A stretch of 64,000 nucleotides of DNA, taken from contig CADCSX010000009.1 of the NCBI GenBank assembly GCA_902805475.1, positions 372,001 through 436,000 on the forward strand, in the 5' to 3' direction. The translations under genes and the position numbers were made by a program. Numbering within the stretch: position 1 is the stretch's first letter; every line of letters starts with the position of its first letter. The notes under the pieces were generated by a model. That model ran no database searches. It was not told the origin of the DNA and worked only from the letters and a program-made list of their open reading frames with translations. Of the stretch, positions 35,295 to 46,835 are shown piece after piece. The stretch comes from Entonaema liquescens (taxonomy: Eukaryota > Ascomycota > Sordariomycetes > Xylariales > Xylariaceae).

Positions 35295-37085
35295 GGAGAC
35301 TCATTATTACGAGTTGGATGTCGTTAAGGCGTTTATGCTAATGGATTTCGGTTTAGTAATTTTAGCAAGATACCCAACCTACTCACATCTTTAATAGGCA
35401 TTGCAAAATAGTACAATTCGAATATTTAGTGTTCTTTTTTACTCCTGATAGTCATTGCTTCTTGGTGTTGTTTCATTTCTTTGATGCCTTAAGGACAGTG
35501 CAGTTTCCTATTGCTTTATTCTATGAGAGATCAGCTTGCCCTATTCTCAGGGGCATGTTTAGTAAACTCAATAGTCTGCGGTAGATAGATATGATAAACG
35601 ATACATCCATCAACGCTGTTTGATTCAAGTGAGAGGTGAGGCGTTCAGGAACAACAAAGGTTGAAACAGCCACATTGATTATTCATAACGCTACCTATTA
35701 TTTGTCAAGGTAAAGTAGGCAAGTAACATCGAGTCGCTTCCATCATAATGATCTAACAAAATGTGGCTTCTCTCTCATATTGACTATTAGGTAATCCAGG
35801 AACGTGAATTGTATGACTGGTAATTGGGTACCATTGAAACTTTAAAAAAAGAAATGCATGGGTGCGGTTTTGTTACGTCGTCAAAATAACGTAACATTTT
35901 TCAACTTCTGTCCGACATCTACCATATACCATTTTACGCACAAATGTCGCTTCGTGTTGCCACCTTACCAATTCGGACGATCTATAACTGCAGAAGGAGC
36001 CATCTAATATGTAAGAATATGGGGAGCCAAGTCAAATTGGATATTGCCATGCGACCAACAAGGTCACGCCTTAATCAACCTTCTGCAGTAGACGATTGCG
36101 GCTTTTGTGCGTGAACCAGGATCAGCTACTGCCTATGCCGGACGCGTCTTTAACGCCCCATTTACTATGTACTAATGGAGCTTCAAACAGAAGCCGGCTC
36201 GGGATCTTACCCCCCTGGTGGCAATAATCCACCCGGCGCCGCTAATTCGAATTCTGCCCTAGGCAATTCCTAGTCGGATCTGATGACCCCTGACTGTAAT
36301 GTCACTCTATGGAAGATTCTACGCAACTTCGTTATATGTTATGTCATATCGAATTCCTATCTCTCATTGTGACCTCTCATACCATGGAGACTCGCGGGAT
36401 GCCGAGCCATGCGTCACGACCGGACCATGACCGGCGGCGAGGATCCGGCATGCGCAATTCAACGCCCGGAGTTGCAATGCGGTGCTGGGCCAGAATGACC
36501 TATCAGCCCTCACCTAACCCTGGGTGATTGTGGAGAGGGCGGTTGCGCTTTTTGTGCGTGAGATTGCTGGAATATAACTTACACGGCTGTTACTGATTTT
36601 TGATAGAATGAATCACTAAGCTGTTCCAGAACACTTCTTTTATTTGCCATTGTAATTCCTCGGCTACTTATACGTTTAAAAGCGGTTGATACTCCATTTG
36701 GATTACAATTGCTTGCCTCAGCCTATATCTTCGCATATAAGTGACAAACATACAGACAGTTGCTTCTCTACAACTTTTCGAAATTTTATTCGCCGGTGGA
36801 GTCGACTCCTTCTCCTACTTCTACTGGTACCAACCTACATATACCCCCTTCAGGCTGAATTACACATCGCTTGTGTATCGACGTCCGCATTTCCCAGAAA
36901 GGACTTTTCTTTTAATATATTCAGCAACTGCACACAGTACCTTTTAATCAGTCATCCTAGCTGCCGTACTTCTCCGCCTCGTTAGATCTGTTCGTATCCA
37001 GCAGGTCCAAAGGGATCAACGGCGCATGCGCAGGTCGCACTCTTCAGTAATCCTAAGAGCGGCAGACGGCACCAGTCATCCAAAA
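35295..37085. other. Intergenic region
   Basis: 1.8 kb upstream of the copper ATPase. Contains an 11-bp perfect inverted repeat, ACTGCAGAAGG at 35987-35997 and CCTTCTGCAGT at 36079-36089, and two copies of TTTTGTGCGTGA near 36105 and 36552. An upstream in-frame ATG of the ATPase at 37026 lies here. No independent gene supported. Confidence 0.45.
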
Positions 37086-40000
37086 ATGGCTACCTCACCT
37101 CAAACCGTCACCACAAATTTCCTACTGGCTAATCTGCATTGTCCCACGTGCGTATCATCTATAAAAGATGTCTTGCAACGTCTCCCTGGTATTAGTTGGG
37201 TATCGCCCAATGTCGTTACCTCGTGGGTCACAGTCGAGCATGATCCTAAAGTATCTATAACCGAGATGGCGTCGAAATTGGAATCCTCAGGGTTTGAGGT
37301 CTCCAGTGTAGCCTCGACCAATGGCGAAGAGACTCTGGTCAACTTACTACATGGAGATCCATCTAACCTGCCCGGCCCCTCAGAAGCCCCGACGTCGACA
37401 GATATCAGCCCACGAGACAGCCCATTAGGCCGAATATTCAAATTACCAAACAAACTTGCGCATGGCCATATGTCAATCGCAAAATCAGAGAAGGAGAGAG
37501 AACATCTCAACAATTGTGAGCAATGTCGAACTAACGGACCGAGGCCCAATACCTCTAACAGCGTATGCTGTGGCGTAATTTCGGAGAAGGCTGATGATCT
37601 ATCAAGAGATCAGACGAGAGACGACGAGAAGTCAGTTAAGGGTTTGATCACATCAACCAAATTCCTTGCGGCCGAGGACTACGACAAAGTACAATTACCC
37701 AATGAGGGACGTAGATGGAGAGCTTCTTTGGCCATCACCGGGATGACATGCGCCACTTGCGCAAATGACATTAGCTCGCAGTTACAGGAGAAGCAATGGA
37801 TTACCAAAGCCACAATCAATCTACTCTCGAACAGTGGCGTGGTTGAATACGTTGGCACCAAGGATGATGCCAATCAAATCGTCGAGATAATTGAGGATAC
37901 AGGAAGAGGCGCCGAGCTAGACCAGGTTATTAATATCGATGGCGAAGACAGGCCAAAGCATCAGAGAACTGTCGAGATCCGCATTGATGGGTTCTACTGC
38001 GACCATTGCGCCGACCGGGCCACGAATAGTCTCAAGGGATTCCTCCAAAACCTCGAAGTCATCTCCAGCCCTAGCCGAAAACGACCCATTCTCAAGATAG
38101 CCTACACCCCTGTAGTACCCAACTTCACTATTCGACGAATCCTCTTAGCTATTGAGGCAAGCGACCCAGCTTTCAAAGCAACAATCTACCATCCGCCCAC
38201 GTTAGAGGAGCGCTCAAAGAGGATACATGCGCACCATCAGAAACAACTATTCCTTCGTGCTATATTCACAACAATTGTTGTCATCCCAACATTTATCATT
38301 GGTGTTGTGTACATGAGCCTTGTATCCAACTCCGACGAGGGTAAGATGTATCTCATGGAACCCTGGCGATCTGGGATCAGCCGAGCGCAATTTTCTCTTT
38401 GTATCATGGCCACACCAGTATACTTCTTCGGTGCGGATATTTTTCACCGGCGTGCGGTAAAGGAGATTAGGGCTTTATGGCGACCACGGAGTCAGACGCC
38501 AATTCTCCAGCGTTTTTATCGATTCGGTAGCATGAATATGCTTATATCGTTGGGCACTACAATCGCCTACATCTCCTCGATCAGTCAGATGATTGCTGCT
38601 GCTGTGGACCGCCCAGACATGATTAATGACGAAAATTTCTATTTCGACTCTGTTGTGTTTTTGACATTTTTCTTACTTTGGGGAGACTTATCGAAGCATA
38701 CAGCAAGTCCAAGACCGGCGATGCGGTGGAAGCCCTGGGCAAGCTTCGGCCAACCACTGCTGTACTTGTCGAGGATGTCACAGATAACAAAGAGACAGAG
38801 ACAGTAGTCCATACCGATCTACTCGAATTCGGCGATCTCGTCCGCATTCCCCATGGAGGTTCGCCCCCTTGCGATGGAAGAGTTGTGCGTGGTGTGGCCG
38901 AGTTCAATGAATCCAGTCTAACAGGAGAGTCACGCTTGGTGAAGAAGGTTGCTAATGACGACGTCTTCGCGGGTACTATCAACGTTGGCCAGCCTATCTT
39001 AATTCAAATAACCGGCAGTGCTGGTCAGTCGATGCTAGATCAGATTGTCGACATTGTCCGAGAAGGCCAGACTAAACGTGCGCCAATGGAAAAGCTAGCG
39101 GACCTGTTGACTGCTTACTTTGTCCCATTTGTTACCTTAATTGCCATCCTCACTTGGCTTATTTGGTTATCAGTTGGCGTATCTGGTGTGATTCCTGGGC
39201 ATTTCCTCGATGTGTCGTCAGGAGGCTGGGTCGTATTTTCGCTTCAGTTCGCTATCGCTGTCTTCGTTGTCGCATGTCCATGCGGTCTCGCTCTTGCCGC
39301 TCCCACTGCGATATTTGTCGGCGGTGGCCTGGCTGCAAAGCACGGTATACTCGTCAAAGGAGGCGGCGAGGCTTTCGAGAAAGCAAGTCGAATCGACTGT
39401 GTCGTCTTCGATAAGACAGGTACTCTTACGATGGGTGGTGAACCAACAATCACAGATAATATGATATTCCCTGGGCAAACAGTGAGCGAAAAACAACGCG
39501 GTACTCTCTTGGCGGCACTCCGGGCCACCGAGGAGCATAGCACTCACCCTATTGCGAAGGCCATCGTCTCATTCTGTACCTCCCAAACATCCGAGCGTAT
39601 TGAGGTCTCCGATGTCGAAGAGCTGCCCGGTAAGGGCCTAAAAGCAACTTATAATATCGAATCGTTACCCTTCAAAATCATCGTCGGAAACGAATCACTC
39701 ATGCGCGACTTTTCAGTACATATCCCTGTGGATGTTGCTACCAGTCTTCAAACGTGGAAATCAGAGGCTAAATCAGTCGCACTCGTCGCTATCGAGACTC
39801 CTAACACGGCGGGTTCATACCAAATCGCAGCTACCCTCTCGATATCTGATCCAGTACGACCCGAAGCCTCTGCCGTACTTCAGGCTCTAAAGTCGAGAGG
39901 TACGGACGTATGGATGCTATCGGGAGATAATATCATTACAGCCAGGGCCGTCGCTCTACAAATGGGTATCCCCGAATCCAACGTCATCGCTGAAGTTCTC

Positions 40001-40546
40001 CCCGCAGAAAAACATGAGAAGATCAAATGGCTTCAGTCTACACTGAAAGCCCGCAGAGGAGACGTCGAGCTCACAGATCGTCGTGCTTTCATCGCCATGG
40101 TGGGTGACGGTATCAATGACGCGCCTGCACTAACGACGGCAGATGTGGGGGTGGCGATTGGCTCTGGTGCCGACGTCGCCATCTCTAGCGCTGACTTCGT
40201 GCTTCTGAAGAGCAATCTGGAGTCCATTGTCACACTACTTGAATTAAGCACAACGGTGTTCCGCCGCATTAAGTTTAACTTCGGCTGGGCTCTCATATAT
40301 AACCTGCTTGCTGTACCTATTGCTGCTGGCTGCCTTTACCCCATCATGTCGAACGGCCAACACGTGCGCCTCTCGCCCGTCTGGGCCAGTCTGGCGATGG
40401 CGCTCAGCAGCATCAGCGTCGTGCTGAGTAGCTTAGCTCTGAGGAGCGGTTTGCCGTGGATGGGGTTCAGGGCTAAGACATTTAAAAGTGCACCTCAAGC
40501 AGACGTTGGGGTGGTTGGTGAGGCGAGTGATAAAGCTAATAATTAA
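37086..40546 (+). CDS. P1B-type copper-transporting ATPase; one apparent 1-base frameshift
   Basis: About 1153 aa if one base is restored near 38679. N-terminal heavy-metal-associated modules: CPTC (residues 19-22), MTCATC and FYCDHC. Then membrane helices, SLTGES, the metal-binding transmembrane motif VVACPCGLALAAP, phosphorylation motif VFDKTGTLT, the EEHSTHPIAKAI histidine-proline motif and GDGINDAPAL. CPC marks the P1B-1 Cu(I) group (CCC2/pump type). At 38676-38690 the frame slips from FLTFFLLW to GRLIEAYSKSKTGDAVEALG at a GGGG run; the homologous run continues without any lost residues, so an extra G or a lost base explains it better than an intron. The ATG at 37086 fits the family N-terminus; 37026 is an alternative. 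Confidence 0.88.
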
Positions 40547-42037
40547 GGGTTTAAGGATTTTCCGGTTATGATTAACTACCTAGGTACCATAGGATACCTG
40601 TTATGTGTTGTCTGGACATGAGGACAACTGGAATAGAAAAGCTAGTGCAGCATATGTTCTATTTACTACACCATAGCGAAGAATAGCGATTTAATTTGTC
40701 TGACATACCATATTGTTTTATTCTGTTGTATGTGCGTCAATGCGTGATACGTATGAAGTTATATTAAGATTGCTATGTAAAGAAGTTGGTCTAAGACCTG
40801 TAGTAGATAACTGAAAGTATAGGACTTAGTTATGCAAGTCAACAAAGGCCTAGATAAGTCTATAAAAGGTTATATTCAGACATCATTAACAAAGCATGGT
40901 TGCTTGAATACCTACCTGCCTAGGTAACTAAAGTACCTAACCCATGAGCCACGACAGATGGATCTATACACAATAACGAAGTTGCCCCTTTTTCACTGCC
41001 CCTGAACTGGGATTGTCTTAAACCTAGTTATCTTATATAACTAGTATAGGTATTCATTATCTAATTAAGTACATGACTCTAAATTGTAACCCATAAGTAT
41101 ATCAATGAATATGAGATACCTACCGTTGCTTTCTTCGATACCTAATACGATATCCCCTTTGCCCCTGTCTTATAGGTACCCCTGCTTCCTTTAAGATGCT
41201 TCTATAAAACTCTACCCTATATAAAATAATTATGACTATGTGTTGTCGACTTTCCCATAGTTTCAGTTTACCAAAAGATCAGCAAAAAGAAGGAGGAGGT
41301 TTGCTATCGAACATGCCCCTTGAACGAAGGACAGTGCGCCCCTGACAGGACCACCGATATGTCTACAAGCTCTTTATTCTGGTTTTTTTGCAACAGACTA
41401 GGCTCGAACCCCATAACAAACCCTCATCTCTGCAACGCTGTGGCGTCGTCTCATACATGTTATCACTGCAGCATCGCAATCTACGATGATAGGTGATTGG
41501 GTCGATGGTTGAGGGGTTGATGCAGTACAACTCCTGGGCCGTCCAAGCATATGCAAACCGAGATTAAAATAATCCTCTCGCAGTAACACGCAAGATGGTA
41601 ATTGTAATAGAAGGCCTTACCATTACACCACGAGGTTACCCGAGAGGATTATTTACGGTTTACCCGTTATTCTGGTTTATAAACCTTTGCACGGCAAAAA
41701 GGGCCGTGCCTCAACACTGTATAGAGCTTCCCCTGGATTTCTAAGACATCTAGACAAAGAGCTTCCAGCTATATTGGTTGGCCTTCGTCTTCGTTGAACT
41801 CTTGACTCCCTGTGTTTCAACGAAGATGTATTTACACTCACACTCACAGAATAGGTACCTACCCATATATATATAGCTTGAGCCACTTAGGGAACAAATT
41901 ACAGTGGAAGTTATATTAAGAATATTTACATATGATCCAGAAATTCCTCCATCGCTGTTACCATCGAGTTCCCGACATGCTGCCATCTTTTGCCTTCTAT
42001 AGGGGTGGCCTAGGTACCTAACTACGAGTTCCACGCG
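40547..42037. other. Intergenic region with a long stem-loop
   Basis: 1.5 kb convergent AT-rich spacer. Holds the hairpin at 41567-41654, listed separately, and CTACCTAGGTACC-type runs at 40578, 40908 and 42010. No gene supported. Confidence 0.5.
41567..41654. repeat. 88-base perfect-arm stem-loop
   Basis: Arms AAATAATCCTCTCG (41567-41580) and CGAGAGGATTATTT (41641-41654) are exact reverse complements. The stem is extended inward by GTAAC/GTTAC, and the loop holds ATGGTAA/TTACCAT. On the minus strand the loop reads TGGTGTAATGG, which resembles a tRNA A box, but no matching T-arm is present inside it. Confidence 0.7.
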
Positions 42038-44161
42038 TTACCTGAATCCCAGTCTTGCCAGTCCCGCGTTGAAGTCATTCCAAGTCCTACAACGCGACAT
42101 AACAATTCCATGCACGAGGCTTGTAAGCAAGCCACCCGGCATCCTCGGGGAAGTATGGTATAGTGCCGGCTGAGCGAGTAGATATGAAGACAACTGAGCG
42201 GCAAGGGCATTATAATCGGCATCGTCTTCACCCGGGACCCCATTTCGAAGCGGGTTTATCAGATATCTCATTCTGATAGCAGCTATTGCCCGCGCAAGCC
42301 AGTCGCAGTCCGCGGCATAGGTCACTTCTATCACGCCCCCCGTAACCTGGCATCTTACAAGCGGTCGCCTGGTAGGCGGCAGAACGTTCATATGCACACT
42401 CTCGAAGAACACATCGAAATAGAAGGTCCTAGCTGCGTCCATCATTACAGGCGCATACCCGCACTCCTCGTGACCGTCAAAGACCAGTGGAAGAACCCCG
42501 TGTGCGGTCTTCGGGCACACCGTGGTACGGTGCGAACCAAAATCTCCAGGTCCATAGACTTTGGGACCATTTTCGGCTCCGTTCATGTGAGGCACGGCGT
42601 CGTCGAGCATTTTGCGCAAGGACGGGTACCGCACGTTGTTTATGGACCATTCCATGTCCAAGAAATTATCGAAGGGAAGGATGATCCCATCCTGTAACTC
42701 GATCCAGTCGCCGTGCAGTCTCCGCATCTCTTGGTCTTTGTTTTCTATCCTATTGACAACAGTCTGTGCGAGTCCGCCAGGAACAATCCCTTGTATCACA
42801 GGATCTTGGAAAGCTTTCTTGTAAGCACTTAGAAGTATCTCGGCCTTCACCATTTCAGCGTGGAGGAGCGTCTCCGCGAGGTCCCAGTTGTTACAGCCGC
42901 CTGTGATAAACCGGATCCTCATGTCGGACTCACGTTCATAATCCATGAGAGGGAAAACCAGATATTCATCACTCATGACACTCGGGGTTGCGACCCAGGG
43001 ATAGTATTCTTTGGCTCGTTCTATCGATGGGAGTCTGTGTGCTGCATTTTGAATCCGCTTGCAGAGCATACTAACCGTCTGTCCGTCGTTAATATTGACC
43101 GTGATGACCCATTTCTCATAATTATCATCTCCAATCCGGTGATCCGGAGTTGTGACCGAGACGACTTGTCTGCGCGCGAACTGTGCCATAGCCTCTTCAG
43201 GAACAGGATTAACAGCCCGCGTGGCTTCAATACCCCAGACTTTATCTGTTGTCCATGAATCACCCAGCAAGGCGATTGGAAAGGCAGCAGGTAGTACATC
43301 GCCTGGGCCCGTTTCAGGAAGGACTGCTTCTTCTGTCATCGGATATTCGCCGATCCTCTCATTTAGCCAAAAGGTATATTCCTCCGAGAACAGAGCTGAG
43401 TTCGCTAGCGCCCTGACTGTTGGATATTCCCCGGTGGTATTGTAGAACACGCTTATGATGCGTCCAGTGACAACCTCCCTAAACTGGTTATTAAAGAGGT
43501 TAACGCCAGCAACCAGGAGATCCGCAGTCGGGCCAAACGCCACATCCTCGGGACGTCGTCGATATTGACGGGGTTTGGTCCTATCCTCGTGCAAATATTG
43601 GTCATGCAGGATCACAAACCCGTTCGGGAGACTGCTCGCCTGTAGGACTTGGCATATTATATGCCCGGGATTGTTGCTTTTATATACTCGCTTATCTTCG
43701 TATGTGTATATGTTAAACGACGTATTGTCTTTGTCCCGAGTAATAAAGTCCATCAAGCTCAATATGGTTACCGTTCTCTTATGCCAGCAGCCATCGAGGC
43801 CGGAGAGTCTAACACCATCGATGTGAGCCCAGTAGTCGTCCTGCGGATGAGGCACGTGGAAATCCTCTCTAGAGCATTTCGGCCGTGTAATCCCGGTTAC
43901 ATCCATGAGACGTTGCCAGCCTTGGTCAAGAAGCCTAGATATATCAGATTTAGTATTCACGAATATGGCGATGTCCCAGTACAAATTGTGTCTTCCCGAC
44001 AGTATCTCGGCCTCGCTTAGATATAGCAAACTTCCTCCGACGAAAATGGCGAGTAATTCGGGGTCCTGTACCAAGATCTCATTGTTAAAATGTGATGCGA
44101 ACGCCCTAAACGTCGCGCTAAGTCTGGTTTCCATGGGATCCATTTTGATGTGATTTTTCAA
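42038..44161 (-). CDS. Large unknown protein with a phosphotransferase-like C-terminal region
   Basis: Single exon, 707 aa; ATGs at codons 1, 7 and 10 are all possible. I do not recognise a named family with confidence. The segment from about residue 535 (KVYGPGDFGSHR, then VFDGHEECGYAPVMMDAARTFYFDVFF) has the spacing of a fungal kinase-fold family whose usual form is GDxHGxN followed by D-Y-E-x-AGY-x-x-x-x-LD. Here the catalytic HxxxN is not conserved, so activity is doubtful. The N-terminal third (FVGGSLLYLSEAEI, LYWDIAIFV) is unassigned. It lies about 0.9 kb downstream of the RiPP precursor on the same strand; membership of that cluster is only a possibility. Confidence 0.65.
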   Translation of the reverse strand: MKNHIKMDPMETRLSATFRAFASHFNNEILVQDPELLAIFVGGSLLYLSEAEILSGRHNLYWDIAIFVNTKSDISRLLDQGWQRLMDVTGITRPKCSREDFHVPHPQDDYWAHIDGVRLSGLDGCWHKRTVTILSLMDFITRDKDNTSFNIYTYEDKRVYKSNNPGHIICQVLQASSLPNGFVILHDQYLHEDRTKPRQYRRRPEDVAFGPTADLLVAGVNLFNNQFREVVTGRIISVFYNTTGEYPTVRALANSALFSEEYTFWLNERIGEYPMTEEAVLPETGPGDVLPAAFPIALLGDSWTTDKVWGIEATRAVNPVPEEAMAQFARRQVVSVTTPDHRIGDDNYEKWVITVNINDGQTVSMLCKRIQNAAHRLPSIERAKEYYPWVATPSVMSDEYLVFPLMDYERESDMRIRFITGGCNNWDLAETLLHAEMVKAEILLSAYKKAFQDPVIQGIVPGGLAQTVVNRIENKDQEMRRLHGDWIELQDGIILPFDNFLDMEWSINNVRYPSLRKMLDDAVPHMNGAENGPKVYGPGDFGSHRTTVCPKTAHGVLPLVFDGHEECGYAPVMMDAARTFYFDVFFESVHMNVLPPTRRPLVRCQVTGGVIEVTYAADCDWLARAIAAIRMRYLINPLRNGVPGEDDADYNALAAQLSSYLLAQPALYHTSPRMPGGLLTSLVHGIVMSRCRTWNDFNAGLARLGFR

Positions 44162-45098
44162 TATTCTTATGATAAAGTGTGTTAAAATAGGTAGTCGAGC
44201 GAAGATTGATGTATTCTGAGCTTGTTTCGTGGTATTATTCAGTGAAAAATCTTGTATTTTAACTTATAATTAATTCCAAGAAACCGGAGGAAATTTGGAG
44301 TATATATGATTCCCAAGATGCAGGGAATATTACAAAACAATCAAGCTGTTCGGCGAACAATCCAATATAACAAGCGTAGACGTCTTTTATAACATAATAC
44401 ACTTAGTTTTATATGTTCGCGAAAAGTTAGCTCATCCATATCGTCGTTGAAGAACAAAAGAAATCCAGTTAAGGTGCCAACAGCTTCAGGTTGAAAGCCA
44501 CTATATAGCTCACAGCAAGTCCCAGTATAGGTAATCTAATCTACTTAACTCCATTATTCTGAAGATGATCATTAAAATATAGGGTTAGATTAGTGATATA
44601 TACCATTCAGTTACCCTGAATAGGGGTAATAGTAGAAAAGGGGTTAGATAAAAGGTTGCGGAAGAAAAGGCAAAACCATATTTTAGGTACTAGTGCCATG
44701 ATTCCACTGATCTTGTTTATGTAGGGTACGCACCTATCAGCCATAGCCTTCACTCCAGTTGAATTGGATTTCCATCTTTACCATTCCCCCACGGGACATA
44801 ACGAGGTGTAACCAAAGGGCAAATAATTTTTAATACACGGTGTACGTCTCTTTATCTCAGATATCTCATTGGGAATCTTAGCAGCGGACTTATAACAGAG
44901 ACTTGAGAACTCACAAATCACCACTTCTACAGAAGGCATATCGAATTGATATTAGCATGACTTTATATCATGCTATCTCTATAGCTGAAAACAAAAAACA
45001 TCATTCATTCATAGTTTCATTCTAATTTCTGAGCACTCGGCTCTCTCGCGTAAACTTCGTCGTTCAACCCCTGAATCCCTTAAAACAGTAGGTACACT
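44162..45098. other. Intergenic region, no gene seen
   Basis: 0.9 kb AT-rich spacer between the kinase-fold-like gene and the RiPP precursor, both minus strand. No frame or repeat supported. Confidence 0.5.
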
Positions 45099-45603
45099 CT
45101 ACTTCTCCTCGGCCTCTTTCTCCCCACCAAACGAGTATATAGCAGGGCTATAGTCCACATCCTCACCACGCTTCTTGGCAGCCTCGGCATCTTTGGCCTC
45201 TCCCCCTCCGCCAAAGGAGTATATAGCAGGACTGTAGTCGACGTCCTCGCTACGCTTCTTAGTAGCCTCAGCATCCTCAGTCTCTCCTCCACCACCGAAC
45301 GAGTATATAGCGGGGCTATAGTCAACATCCTCGCCACGCTTCCTAGCAGCTTCGGTATCCGCGACTACGCGCGCGTAGACCTCTTCGTGAACAGCCGCGT
45401 CGCGTTTTTCATCTGATCCGTATGTTAGAATAGGTATAGTTCAAATCCCAACGTTATATTAGGTAAGCCGCTTGAAGCTTCCATCATCTGTGACGGATAT
45501 GAAGAGGGAGGCCAGATGTTTGACAAGACATACCATTCAGCAGGGGTGCAGCAAAGACACCAGCCAAGAAGGTAGTGGCGAGGTATAGCTTAGAGAAAAG
45601 CAT
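45099..45603 (-). CDS. Kex2-processed repeat precursor, probable dikaritin-type RiPP precursor
   Basis: Two exons, complement(45099..45412, 45534..45603), give 127 aa. Exon 1 is a signal peptide (MLFSKLYLATTFLAGVFAAP). The intron has GTATGT, a CTAAC branch site and ATCAG. After one KR (residues 26-27) and a spacer come three tandem units, each preceded by a dibasic KR (RKR, KKR, KKR): G/S-EDVDYSPAIYSFGG followed by an acidic linker. This is the layout of UstA/PhomA-type precursors: secretory entry, Kex2 cleavage, and a repeated Tyr-containing core that is cyclised. Codons differ between units almost only at silent positions. A UstYa-type gene is divergently transcribed 1.2 kb away. The exact core boundaries and product are unknown. 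Confidence 0.88.
45102..45335 (-). repeat. Three in-frame 84-bp repeat units of the RiPP precursor
   Basis: Units at 45252-45335 and 45168-45251 are each 28 codons; the last, 45102-45167, is 22 codons and ends at the stop. All encode EDVDYSPAIYSFGG. Units 1 and 2 differ at ten third-codon positions over the 17 codons from EDV to GGE, with no amino-acid change. Confidence 0.92.
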
Positions 45604-45799
45604 GTTGGCTGTTATGTACTTGTTGAGGAAGTCGATAGCTAAGTAGGAGATGCGTTACGAGATAGTAAACCTAAGGGCTCAGTGTTGAATGAAAAGATAG
45701 TATGGATCTCCCCTCGAGATACTTATACACTTTATGCTCGGGCCTCTCGGGTCCTGCTAGTCCGGTCTCTCTACCGAAGACAAATAGCAGCAGGGTTAA

Positions 45800-45819
45800 T
45801 CGAGTCAAGATCGACTCGA
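45800..45819. promoter_or_regulatory. Palindromic element TCGAGTC-N6-GACTCGA
   Basis: Seven-base perfect arms separated by six bases, about 200 bases upstream of the precursor start. The TCG/CGA half-sites with short spacing are of the kind bound by dimeric Zn2Cys6 regulators. No such regulator gene is in the window. Confidence 0.35.
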
Positions 45820-46164
45820 GCTTGAGAGGATTAAGTAAGGGCACTGGTGTAAGGAAATCGCAATTGCAATAGGGGTTACGAGACTACTGAGTGAATAACA
45901 GTATTGTAGTTGCATATGCCGCCATATATCCCATCTCACATTGGCTCCAGGTTCATATCTCCTCGTTCATAGGCAATCAATGTCTATACTTGCAAACACG
46001 CTCACCTTATTATCGGTTAATACCCTATGCCGTGTAACAGGTGATCACCTTCGGATCCGTGAATAGCTAGGATGTTTGCCGTCTAAACCGGAGCCACATA
46101 TACACTAAAGGAACAAGGTCCTTGCAGAAAAATTAGGAGGAATACCGCAGAAAGCTGACCTTGA

Positions 46165-46173
46165 ATCGACATC

Positions 46174-46200
<27 letters not shown>
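46165..46200. repeat. AT-rich microsatellite
   Basis: Run of (TA)n grading into TTTATA units. Confidence 0.75.
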
Positions 46201-46205
<5 letters not shown>

Positions 46206-46835
46206 TGGCTGCTAAAACCAATCAACGGCATCAAACAAGTCCCACCATAGTTACGTAGATATCAATACCAACAAAGTCTTACGTATTAGAGCTCAGATTA
46301 ATCTCATGCTTTTTTACAGTATATGGGTAAACGATGGGAAAGCTTAGTAACGTCGAATTTTTATAGCAACCTAGTCATTTTCAACCTTCCGCAAGCCATA
46401 TGCCAACCCTCAAGCCGACGTTGATATGTTCTTCGTTGTGCTTTGCGGGACCAGACAACCGATTCGGCCGATAAAGCAAACAGCAGTCTAAAGGACAGTC
46501 GTCGTACAGTCCTACTAAAAGGTTAAGGAGGATAGCCCTGACAATTTAACCCGGGTTAGGAGAATATAACAAGGATGTCCCCGTAGATGTCTTGTTCAAC
46601 AAGGTGGATAAGAGGGGCGGGCATCTTAGGTGTATATCTTACTTCCTCAGATTAAATATACGTGCTTAAGGGATGAGACCTGCAAACGATACTACGCCAA
46701 ACCCGAGGCAAGCGCGCGTACCTCTGATCCAAGCCGATAGACCCCGAAACAGGTCGATAATTCCCCGTATCTATCTGACCACACGATCTTACCGTGAACA
46801 AGCTGGCAGCTTTCGCACCTACTTCTTCGACTCAA

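Larger units (their letters stand above)
45604..46835. promoter_or_regulatory. Shared divergent promoter of the RiPP precursor and UstYa gene
   Basis: 1.2 kb between the two start codons. A minus-strand TATA-like GTATAAG lies at about 45721-45727, upstream of the precursor. A 20-base palindromic element TCGAGTC-N6-GACTCGA lies at 45800-45819. An AT dinucleotide repeat is at 46165-46200. No other gene is supported. Confidence 0.5.

Noticed and set aside
41398..41654. A tRNA gene on the minus strand using the A-box-like loop and the B-box-like GGTTCGAGCC near 41403
   Set aside because: The boxes are over 200 bases apart, the B-box segment does not close a T-stem, and no acceptor pairing exists across that span.
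45080..45337. An 85-codon frame with a repeated LLYT-type pattern overlapping the RiPP precursor
   Set aside because: It is an out-of-frame shadow of the 84-bp repeats; the in-frame reading has a signal peptide, phase-correct intron, Kex2 sites and silent-site divergence.
45099..45603. Reading the Kex2-repeat precursor as an alpha-type mating pheromone
   Set aside because: Sordariomycete alpha-type pheromones have a Trp-Cys...Cys-Trp-like core and Glu-Ala dipeptidyl spacers. This core has neither, and a UstYa gene is adjacent.
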